Assembly (NCBI RefSeq): GCF_020832325.1
Contig: NZ_JAFIEU010000045.1
Coordinates: 62,001-126,000 of the forward strand
DNA: 64,000 nucleotides
Source: Lunatimonas sp.
GTDB lineage: Bacteria; Bacteroidota; Bacteroidia; Cytophagales; Cyclobacteriaceae
Reading direction: 5' to 3'
Within the stretch, counting starts at the first letter, position 1. Each line of letters begins with the position of its first letter. Both the position numbers and the translations under genes were made by a program. The notes under the pieces were generated by a model, which was given only the letters and a program-made list of their open reading frames with translations, did no database searches and had not been told where the DNA came from. Positions 55,421 to 62,719 of this stretch are shown one piece after another.

Positions 55421-56830
55421 TTAAAATTTATAATCTAATACCAGATTGAAATTCCATAAATCAACTCTATTTATGCGATTTGAATCGGGGATTTCCCCTG
55501 GTTTTTTCGCGGTTTTATTGACGACCAACATTTTCAACTTCAGTCCATCCAAATATCCATCAAAGGAGTGATCTAATGACCCCACAAAATGGTAATAGGA
55601 AGGCACCCCGTATTTATTGAGCGTGAATTCATTGATATCTGGGTGCTTTACGGTGCTGACACCGACAAGCCCTTTTGTGTATGTATTAAACTGGTAATCG
55701 TATTTCAGCGCAATTGCGCGAATTCCACCGTTTCCTTCAAACCGTTCTCGGGGTAGGCTGGCGAAAAAAACCTCCCTGCCCCACTCCCTTGGGAATAGAA
55801 ACCGTCCCTGATTTGAAATAGAAAGGAGGTTCATCGAAACTTCATGGGCCCTTTGTCTAAAACCGACCTTTGCGCCGTAGCCCATAGAACTTTCTCCCTT
55901 CATGATATAGGCCTTCGCTGAATCCATATTACCACCATCATTGAGCGCTGACTGGTAAAACCCCTGCAACCCCAGCAGTAGGTTCATGCGTCCAATATCT
56001 GTTCGCTTTTCGAGTTGGGCAAACTGCATCTGAAAGACATTTTCCGCCAGGTAGGACCAATATTGGAACGTTTCGCCATGATCACCTCGGTAGACAAAAC
56101 CACCTACACCAATGCCCCGGCTACGCACGTTTCCTTTGTATCCAGAACTGGTCCCAAACACATTCCGTCCAAAAGGATATACTCCAAATGACTCCTCAAC
56201 CGAGTACCAATCAACCGTTCCTCGCATGGTTACCTGATTAAACCAGGCTAACGTAGTCTGCCAATGTGTATTCTCATAAGCCAACTTAAGCCCACTGAAA
56301 ATATTGGGACGCATCCGATTATCCTGCTCGTTTAGAAAGGGGGTGTTAAATTTCTGCCTACCAAGCACCGCCTGAAATCCACTCCGTTTATAGGATAAGT
56401 ACAGGTGTTCCAAACGATCTAGATCCCGACTGTTTTCGAAATCGTTCATATCGTAAAGCAAAATCTCGTAGCGATTCACATTTCCAGTGGTCGGATCCGG
56501 AATACGAAGATTGTGTTCAAAGACCTGAAACACAAAGAAACCGCTAAACCCTACATGAAAACCTCTGAAGGACGGACTGAAATACCCAATCCCCGCACCT
56601 ATCGCAAGAGAATGGTAGTCCAGCAGTTCACCCCGGTTGGTCGTACCCATGTAAAAGGATCGAAGGTGAAACTCCACCTCACCGGATCTAATCTTGTCCG
56701 CCAGCGAAGTCGAGGAATCCACCAGGGTACTGTCAATTTCCGGATGTTGCTCTTGTGCGATCAGGCCTACTGGCAATAACCCAATCCAAATCCAAATAAC
56801 GAAACGCCAGCCAATTTCAAAGTTATACAT
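55421..56830 (-). CDS. Outer-membrane porin-like protein within the sulfur cluster
   Basis: 469 residues. The N-terminus holds a signal sequence (about residues 9-25, ending GLIAQ). The rest looks like a large barrel: EVEFHLRSFYMGTTNRG, LAIGAGIGYFSPSFRGFHVGFSGFFVF, LYLSYKRSGFQAVLGRQKFNTPF and the C-terminal NFNLVLDYKF with a terminal Phe. The pattern is OprD/porin-like (substrate-specific porins with an early RSFYM motif). It lies 33 bases before the YeeE gene and behind a Crp-like dyad, so a role in bringing sulfur compounds or small acids across the outer membrane is plausible. Confidence 0.72.
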   Translation of the reverse strand: MYNFEIGWRFVIWIWIGLLPVGLIAQEQHPEIDSTLVDSSTSLADKIRSGEVEFHLRSFYMGTTNRGELLDYHSLAIGAGIGYFSPSFRGFHVGFSGFFVFQVFEHNLRIPDPTTGNVNRYEILLYDMNDFENSRDLDRLEHLYLSYKRSGFQAVLGRQKFNTPFLNEQDNRMRPNIFSGLKLAYENTHWQTTLAWFNQVTMRGTVDWYSVEESFGVYPFGRNVFGTSSGYKGNVRSRGIGVGGFVYRGDHGETFQYWSYLAENVFQMQFAQLEKRTDIGRMNLLLGLQGFYQSALNDGGNMDSAKAYIMKGESSMGYGAKVGFRQRAHEVSMNLLSISNQGRFLFPREWGREVFFASLPRERFEGNGGIRAIALKYDYQFNTYTKGLVGVSTVKHPDINEFTLNKYGVPSYYHFVGSLDHSFDGYLDGLKLKMLVVNKTAKKPGEIPDSNRINRVDLWNFNLVLDYKF

Positions 56831-56846
56831 GATCTTAGTCTCTAAC

Positions 56847-56862
56847 AGTGACTTTCGTCACA
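56847..56862 (-). promoter_or_regulatory. Crp/Fnr-like dyad before the porin gene
   Basis: On the minus strand TGTGACGAAAGTCACT, a near-perfect TGTGA-N6-TCACA dyad, 16 bases before the porin ATG. It matches two further sites in the same cluster. This one lies close to the start codon. Confidence 0.55.
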
Positions 56863-56885
56863 ACCCATCGGCGTTTATAGCAAAA

Positions 56886-56910
56886 GTGGCAGAAAACCTA
56901 GTTCTGCCAC
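56886..56910 (-). terminator. Terminator of the MBL-rhodanese gene
   Basis: GTGGCAGAA (56886-56894) and TTCTGCCAC (56902-56910) form a 9-bp stem followed on the minus strand by TTTTG, 30 bases after the stop codon. It implies that the porin and YeeE genes are a separate transcript. Confidence 0.75.
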
Positions 56911-56940
56911 CTTTAACAACACCAATCAACCTAACCTAAA

Positions 56941-58359
56941 TCACAATAGCGTGGTGGGACAAACGTAGTCGCTCACGTTGAACTTACCGGATGCCTTCAG
57001 GGCGTCAAATCCACCTTGAACATCCACCAGATTATCATAGCCCCTGGCCCTCAAAATAGAGTTAAAGATCATCGAACGGTACCCACCTGCACAGTGTACA
57101 TAGTACGTTTTGTCTTGCTTCACTTCTGACATGTGCTGATTGATATAATCCAATGGTATATTTTCTGCGCCAATCACGTGTTCACTAAGGTGCTCACTAT
57201 TTTTTCGGACATCCAATAGTGCTACCTCTCCTTGGGACATCAAACCGGCTAGTTCTTCCACGGTAACAGTATGAATCGTATCCACTTCAAATCCATCTGA
57301 CTGCCAAGCAGTAATCCCTCCTTTTAGAAATCCTAATGCATGGTCATAACCCACCCGGGCTAGCCTGGTGATTACTTCCTCTTCCTTTCCTGCTTCCGCT
57401 ACCACCAAAATTTCCTGACGAACATCTGGAATGAGAGTGCCCACCCAAGGAGCAAAATTTCCGTCGATCCCTATATTAATAGAATTTGGTATAAATGCAG
57501 CCGCAAAATCCTCCGGCTTTCTGGTATCTAGTATTACCGCGCCGGTTTCGTTGGCCGCAGCTTCAAACTCTCTGGGAGTCAATGCACGCTGCCCCCTATC
57601 CAATACCTCATCGATGCTGTCATAGCCTTGGATATTCATCATGACATTTTGAGGAAAATAGGCTGGTGGAGGGGTAAGGCCTGTTGTTACCTCCTTAATA
57701 AATTCCTCTTTGGTCATCTCCTGAAGCGCGTAGTTGGTCTTCTTTTGATTGCCCAGGGTATCGGTCGTTTCCTTACTCATATTTTTACCACAAGCACTAC
57801 CCGCACCATGTGCCGGGTATACGATCAGGTGATCTGAAAGTGGCATGATCTTATTTCTGAGTGATTCGTATAGATGTCCGGCTAACTTATCCTGTGTCAG
57901 ATCAGCAATTACTTTCTGCGCCAAATCCGGTCTACCCACATCTCCGATAAACAAGGTATCCCCGGTAAACAATGCTTGTTCCTTACCTTCCTCATCAATC
58001 AACAGAAACACAGAGCTTTCCATCGTATGACCTGGTGTATGAATTAGCCTGACCTTTATGTTTCCTACTTCAAATTCTTGCCCATCTTCGCCTACGACTG
58101 CGTCAAAGCCTAGGGGCATGGAGGTAGGACCAAACACAATCTGTGCACCGGTCTTGGCTGCCAAATCTTTGTGCCCTGATACGAAATCGGCGTGAAAGTG
58201 GGTCTCAAAAATGTATTTTATTTTCGCTCCATCCTGCTTAGCCCTGTCAATGTAGGGTTGTACTTCACGCAAAGGATCAACAATTGCGGCTTCTCCGTTT
58301 GATTCAATATAGTAGGCACCTTGGGCCAAACATCCGGTATAAATCTGCTCTATCCTCAT
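56941..58359 (-). CDS. MBL-fold persulfide dioxygenase-like protein with two rhodanese domains
   Basis: 472 residues from ATG 58359; a GTG nine bases upstream is less likely. The N-terminal metallo-beta-lactamase domain has THFHADF (residues 53-59) and HTPGHT, GDTLFIGD and HGAGSACG, as in ETHE1-type persulfide dioxygenases. Two rhodanese domains follow: the first (about 265-360) has no cysteine in its active-site loop (VVAEAGKEEE), the second has Cys423 in HCAGGYRS. The protein probably oxidises glutathione or protein persulfide and moves sulfane sulfur. A Crp-like dyad lies upstream. Confidence 0.92.
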   Translation of the reverse strand: MRIEQIYTGCLAQGAYYIESNGEAAIVDPLREVQPYIDRAKQDGAKIKYIFETHFHADFVSGHKDLAAKTGAQIVFGPTSMPLGFDAVVGEDGQEFEVGNIKVRLIHTPGHTMESSVFLLIDEEGKEQALFTGDTLFIGDVGRPDLAQKVIADLTQDKLAGHLYESLRNKIMPLSDHLIVYPAHGAGSACGKNMSKETTDTLGNQKKTNYALQEMTKEEFIKEVTTGLTPPPAYFPQNVMMNIQGYDSIDEVLDRGQRALTPREFEAAANETGAVILDTRKPEDFAAAFIPNSINIGIDGNFAPWVGTLIPDVRQEILVVAEAGKEEEVITRLARVGYDHALGFLKGGITAWQSDGFEVDTIHTVTVEELAGLMSQGEVALLDVRKNSEHLSEHVIGAENIPLDYINQHMSEVKQDKTYYVHCAGGYRSMIFNSILRARGYDNLVDVQGGFDALKASGKFNVSDYVCPTTLL

Positions 58360-58404
58360 GGTTATCACGTAAGGGGTTAATGATTAAATGTTAAAATTCT
58401 TTTT

Positions 58405-58449
58405 CAATGTTAGGAGTTGTCAGTAAATTTTTAAATGACTTATATCACA
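58405..58449 (-). promoter_or_regulatory. Crp/Fnr-like dyad and -7 box before the MBL-rhodanese gene
   Basis: On the minus strand TGTGATATAAGTCATT (58434-58449) stands upstream of a near-consensus -7 box TAACATTG (58405-58412). The dyad centre is about 41 bases from the predicted transcription start, the position of class II Crp activators. Confidence 0.5.
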
Positions 58450-58473
58450 TAGCCAAATCCTGACAGAGATAAA

Positions 58474-58800
58474 TTAGTAAGGCCAGCTGATAATTCCTCC
58501 CTCGAGGTTGTATAATTTCTCGAATCCCATATTTGCCATCACGCCGCATGCCTGACCACTGCGGTTTCCACTCCTACAGTATAGGTAGTATTCCTTGTCC
58601 TTTGGCAGGTTGGCCACCTGCTGCTGAAAGGAGGGCGAAAACAAATCGATATTTCTCGCTCCCTTAATTTTCTCTGCGGCAAACTCTCCAGGACTTCTCA
58701 CATCGATCAGCACTGCGTTTGGTGAAGACATTCCTTTCTTAAACGCTTCCGCTCCTATATCTTGATACTTTTTTGTTCTGCTTCCGAATAAACTAAACAT
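58474..58800 (-). CDS. Single-domain rhodanese (sulfurtransferase)
   Basis: 108 residues, one rhodanese domain with active-site Cys75 in YCRSGNRSG and the family start of the fold (AVLIDVRSPGEFAAEKIKGARNI, in short pieces). It transfers sulfane sulfur in the cytosol. It is the first gene of the sulfur cluster, about 115 bases before the MBL-rhodanese gene, and has its own promoter with a Crp-like site. Confidence 0.94.
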   Translation of the reverse strand: MFSLFGSRTKKYQDIGAEAFKKGMSSPNAVLIDVRSPGEFAAEKIKGARNIDLFSPSFQQQVANLPKDKEYYLYCRSGNRSGQACGVMANMGFEKLYNLEGGIISWPY

Positions 58801-58824
58801 AGCTTTTTTGTTTTATTGATAGCA

Positions 58825-58869
58825 CAAAAGTAGCGGGTGCACTAGCCAAAAAAAGTAATTTTTATCACA
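58825..58869 (-). promoter_or_regulatory. Promoter and Crp/Fnr-like dyad of the rhodanese gene
   Basis: On the minus strand a perfect -7 box TACTTTTG (58825-58832) lies 24 bases before the ATG. The dyad TGTGATAAAAATTACT (58854-58869) is centred about 41 bases before the predicted start, and the -33 TTG is poorly spaced (14 bases), as expected for an activator-dependent promoter. Confidence 0.6.
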
Positions 58870-58911
58870 TACCGCAGCCAATAAAAAACACCTCTGAGTG
58901 ACGAGAATGGA

Positions 58912-59820
58912 CTAATCCTTTTTTCTGCCAGAAAAAGGGTAACTTATCTGTCTCCAAAAATTTTTAGGGTAGGATTCCATTCCTTCAAACCCCAATGGCT
59001 CATCCCTTCCCTCCTTCGGAATATAGGCTGTCCCAAACAGATAATCCCACACACTTAGGGTAAGGCCATAATTCACGCCAAATTTTCCCTCTGGCAGATG
59101 CTTTGCGTGATGCCAGATATGCATGGTAGGCGTATTAAGGATATACTTCAGAGGCCCATACGTAATTTTTAGATTGGCATGATTTAGATGTCCGATGGCG
59201 ATGGTAAATAAATACACCAGAAAAAAATCGTCCAGTCCAAAGCCGATCATCGCCAAGGGAATATATTGAACACTCTTATAGATAATGGTTTCCATCCAAT
59301 GGAATCGAAGGTGGGCCGCAAATCCCATCTCTTCCACCGAATGATGCAACTTGTGGTATTCCCATAAGGCCGGAATTCTGTGCAGCATGCGGTGCACATT
59401 CCACTGAATAAAATCGGCTACCACGAATAACACCATCATCTGTGCCCATCTGGGCCAGCTTCCAATTTCGATAGCAACCAAATTTTCCACACCAAACCAG
59501 GCCAACAAATCATTAAATGCCTCGACTGCCACATTGGAAACCGCATTGTAGACAATGAGCGAAAAAAGAAAGAAATTAAAAAACATGTAAAACACATCCA
59601 GCCAGAAATCCTTTCGGATTCGGGCCTGTCCCTGTCGCCATGGAAAAATTATCTCGGCCAACCAAACCAACAACGACAACCCCACGAGCCACCAAAAGTA
59701 ATTTTTCCAAGAGGGGTACATGATCTCGCTGAGAAGGTAATCGGCATAGCCATAATAGGCATTTCCGGCGATTTCCAAATATTTATTGATGTCTGCCAAA
59801 TATTTATTGATGTCTGCCAA
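58912..59820 (-). CDS. Sterol desaturase/fatty acid hydroxylase family protein
   Basis: 302 residues from the first TTG, a membrane di-iron enzyme with about four to five helices. The histidine boxes are HRMLH (143-147), HKLHH (156-160), HLNH and HIWHHAKH, the usual pattern. It adds oxygen to, or desaturates, a lipid. No ATG gives the conserved N-terminus: the frame has three in-frame TTG codons (59820, 59799, 59778), each inside a copy of a 21-bp repeat; any of them could start translation. The mature sequence begins to look conserved at GNAYYGYADYLL. Confidence 0.88.
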   Translation of the reverse strand: MADINKYLADINKYLEIAGNAYYGYADYLLSEIMYPSWKNYFWWLVGLSLLVWLAEIIFPWRQGQARIRKDFWLDVFYMFFNFFLFSLIVYNAVSNVAVEAFNDLLAWFGVENLVAIEIGSWPRWAQMMVLFVVADFIQWNVHRMLHRIPALWEYHKLHHSVEEMGFAAHLRFHWMETIIYKSVQYIPLAMIGFGLDDFFLVYLFTIAIGHLNHANLKITYGPLKYILNTPTMHIWHHAKHLPEGKFGVNYGLTLSVWDYLFGTAYIPKEGRDEPLGFEGMESYPKNFWRQISYPFSGRKKD

Positions 59821-59834
59821 ATCCTTATTGATTG
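59775..59834. repeat. 21-bp tandem repeat at the start of the desaturase gene
   Basis: Two identical copies (59775-59795 and 59796-59816) and a diverged partial third (59817-59834). On the minus strand each unit reads as INK(Y/D)LAD and contains a TTG codon in the frame of the gene. Unit number can change without a frameshift. Confidence 0.9.
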
Positions 59835-60053
59835 TTTTTTACGCCCGTCAGGTGACGGTTTACGCTGCTTGGTCTCCTGTACACAATTCAACCCGATTGG
59901 CGCCAATTTTATTAGGTATGGGTTGAAACAATGCGCCTTTTTCCCTATACTTACGTTACACTGGATGAACGACGTATTTATTTCAGTAAATAATTAACCT
60001 ATGGCAGAAAAAGTTCCTTAACTCATTAGGCCTTCTAGTAATATAAATTTCCG

Positions 60054-61976
60054 ATGCTCATAAGTCAGGTTCCAGACGCAAAAATACCCGCAGGCCCCTT
60101 GGACAAAAAATGGTCCAATTTCAAACAAAGCGCCAAGCTGGTAAGCCCAAACAACCGCTCTAAATACCATGTCATTGTGGTAGGCACCGGGTTAGCCGGG
60201 TCTTCCGCAGCAGCTTCCCTAGCAGAGATGGGGTTCAAGGTGACCACTTTCTGTTTCCATGACTCACCAAGGCGTGCCCACTCCGTGGCTGCCCAAGGTG
60301 GCGTCAATGCTGCAAAAAACTATCAAAACGACGGAGACAGTGTATACCGCATGTTTTATGACACCCTGAAGGGTGGTGATTTTCGATCAAGAGAAGCCAA
60401 TGTGTACCGTTTAGCCGAATGCTCTGCCCATCTTATCGACCAAGCCGTTGCACAGGGTGTGCCTTTTGCGCGTGAATACGGAGGATATCTGAACAACCGC
60501 TCCTTTGGAGGCGTGCAGGTTAACAGGACCTTTTATGCCCGCGGGCAAACAGGCCAGCAGCTTTTGTTGGGCGCCTATCAAGCACTTATGCGTCAGGTGT
60601 CTTTGGGAAAAGTAACTAGCCATACCCGTCACGAAATGCTGGATTTGGTTGTCATAGAGGGAATCGCTAAAGGCATTATTGCGAGAAACATGGACACCGG
60701 TCAAGTCACCCAACATGCAGCAGATGCGGTCGTTCTGGCTACCGGCGGATTTGGCAAGATTTTTTACCTGTCCACCCTAGCCATGGGTTGTAACGGATCT
60801 GCAATCTGGCGGGCACATAAAAAAGGAGCTCTTACCGCGTGCCCCAGTTGGACCCAGATACACCCCACCTGCTTACCCCAGTCGGGAGATCACCAATCCA
60901 AGCTCACACTCATGTCCGAATCGCTGCGAAATGATGGTAGAATTTGGGTTCCCAAAGGCAAAAATGACAAACGGAAAGCAATCGATATCCCAGAAGAAGA
61001 ACGGGACTATTATTTGGAACGAAAATACCCCTCGTTTGGTAACTTGGCTCCTAGAGATATCTCATCGCGGGCCGCTAAGGAGCAGATCGATGCAGGCCAC
61101 GGAGTAGGCCCTATGAAAAATGCTGTATACCTCGATTTCAAGGACGCCATCAAACAACAGGGCATAGAGGCCATCCGAAAAAAATACGGTAACCTCTTTG
61201 ACATGTACGAAAAAATTACCGGTGTAAATGCCTATACAGAACCCATGCTCATCTCTCCTGCTGCTCATTTTTCTATGGGCGGACTATGGGTGGACTACGA
61301 ACTCAGCACGAGCATCCCTGGGCTTTATGCCATCGGAGAAGCCAATTTTTCAGACCACGGAGCAAATAGACTGGGGGCCAATTCACTTTTGCAGGCATGC
61401 GTAGACGGATACTACATCCTACCCTATACTCTACCAAACTACTTGGCAGGATTAGACCGTACCGCTAGAACGGACATTTCACATCCCGCATTCCAAGATG
61501 CAGCCAATGAGGTTTCCACCCATCTGGAACAACTTTGTGCTGTAAACGGAAATAAAACGGTTGACCATTTTCACCGACAACTCGGTAAAATACTATACGA
61601 CCGATGTGGGTTGAGTCGGACCGCAGAAGGACTCCGGGATGCCATTTCCAAAATTACCGAATTGAAAGAGTCTTTCTATAGGGAGGTGAAAATTCCGGGG
61701 ACACCGGGCAGAATGAACGACGAACTGGAAAAAGCAGGACGGGTAGCCGACTATTTCGAAATAGGGATTCAAATGTGTAAGGATGCGCTCACGAGGGATG
61801 AATCCTGCGGTGCACACTTCCGAGAAGAGTTCCAAACATCGGAAGGAGAAGCTATGCGGAACGATGCTGATTACAGTTTCATATCCTGTTGGCAACATGC
61901 AGGTGTGGATTCCATCTTATTAAAAGAGCCTCTGCATTTTGAATTTGTGAAACCTACCGAAAGAAGTTATAAATAA
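60054..61976 (+). CDS. sdhA: Second succinate dehydrogenase/fumarate reductase flavoprotein (sdhA paralogue)
   Basis: 640 residues, collinear with SdhA at 10736-12670. GTGLAG (44-49), the flavin-linking His76 ([11 protein letters not shown]) and the substrate-site motifs [21 protein letters not shown] and [11 protein letters not shown] are all intact, so it should be catalytically able. It differs from the first copy across its length and begins with four extra residues, so it is an old paralogue and not a recent duplication. It is followed directly by an sdhB copy; no cytochrome b gene is next to the pair. Confidence 0.93.
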   Translation: MLISQVPDAKIPAGPLDKKWSNFKQSAKLVSPNNRSKYHVIVVGTGLAGSSAAASLAEMGFKVTTFCFHDSPRRAHSVAAQGGVNAAKNYQNDGDSVYRMFYDTLKGGDFRSREANVYRLAECSAHLIDQAVAQGVPFAREYGGYLNNRSFGGVQVNRTFYARGQTGQQLLLGAYQALMRQVSLGKVTSHTRHEMLDLVVIEGIAKGIIARNMDTGQVTQHAADAVVLATGGFGKIFYLSTLAMGCNGSAIWRAHKKGALTACPSWTQIHPTCLPQSGDHQSKLTLMSESLRNDGRIWVPKGKNDKRKAIDIPEEERDYYLERKYPSFGNLAPRDISSRAAKEQIDAGHGVGPMKNAVYLDFKDAIKQQGIEAIRKKYGNLFDMYEKITGVNAYTEPMLISPAAHFSMGGLWVDYELSTSIPGLYAIGEANFSDHGANRLGANSLLQACVDGYYILPYTLPNYLAGLDRTARTDISHPAFQDAANEVSTHLEQLCAVNGNKTVDHFHRQLGKILYDRCGLSRTAEGLRDAISKITELKESFYREVKIPGTPGRMNDELEKAGRVADYFEIGIQMCKDALTRDESCGAHFREEFQTSEGEAMRNDADYSFISCWQHAGVDSILLKEPLHFEFVKPTERSYK

Positions 61977-62707
61977 TGGATTTTCTATTGAAAATATGGA
62001 GACAAGAGTCCCCCGAAGCATCGGGGCGCTTTGTGGACTATTTGGTTTACGAAATTTCTCCGGATACTTCATTTCTAGAAATGCTGGATCAACTGAATGA
62101 AGCACTGATTATTAAGGGTGAGGATCCGGTGGCTTTTGATCACGATTGCCGGGAGGGTATATGCGGACATTGTGGTTTTGTCATAAACGGAAGGGCGCAT
62201 GGACCACTATCCAATACAACCACCTGCACACTTCACATGCGTTCATTCAAACACGGTGACACCATCTTTGTCGAACCGTTTAGGGCCAGCAGTTTCCCTA
62301 TAAAAAAAGACCTCCGCGTGGATCGGTCGGCATTTGACAAAATCATACAAGCGGGAGGCTATATCTCGGTTCGTACCGGACAGGCTCCAGAAGCAAACAG
62401 CATGCTGATACCTAGCGAAACAGTAGAGGAAGCATTTGATGCAGCTGCATGCATAGGTTGCGGTGCATGTGTGGCCAGTTGTAAAAACGCGTCCGCAGCC
62501 TTATTTACTGCCGCAAAAATCGTGCATTTGGGCAAACTCCCCCAAGGGCAACCCGAACACCGGGAGAGGACCAACAGGATGGTTGAAAAAATGGACGAAC
62601 TGGGATTCGGCGCATGCTCCAACACAGGGGCCTGCGAAGTGGAATGTCCGCAAAGCATCTCTATCAGCCATATCGCCGAAATGAACAAAGCCTTCTGGAA
62701 GAGATAA
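61976..62707 (+). CDS. sdhB: Second succinate dehydrogenase/fumarate reductase iron-sulfur protein (sdhB paralogue)
   Basis: 243 residues. The [2Fe-2S] cysteines are in CREGICGHC and NTTTC, the others in [11 protein letters not shown] and CSNTGACEVECPQ, so all three clusters can form. The ATG shares one base with the sdhA2 stop, so both subunits are made together. As no SdhC is encoded nearby, it either uses the anchor from 12711-13394, works with an anchor elsewhere, or forms a soluble enzyme. Confidence 0.93.
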   Translation: MDFLLKIWRQESPEASGRFVDYLVYEISPDTSFLEMLDQLNEALIIKGEDPVAFDHDCREGICGHCGFVINGRAHGPLSNTTTCTLHMRSFKHGDTIFVEPFRASSFPIKKDLRVDRSAFDKIIQAGGYISVRTGQAPEANSMLIPSETVEEAFDAAACIGCGACVASCKNASAALFTAAKIVHLGKLPQGQPEHRERTNRMVEKMDELGFGACSNTGACEVECPQSISISHIAEMNKAFWKR

Positions 62708-62719
62708 GGGAGTAGTACG

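Noticed and set aside
9959-62707. The two sdhAB copies as a recent duplication or assembly artefact
   Set aside because: Proteins differ in many positions, in length and in the N-terminus, and the second copy lacks sdhC and has unrelated neighbours, so they are separate old paralogues.
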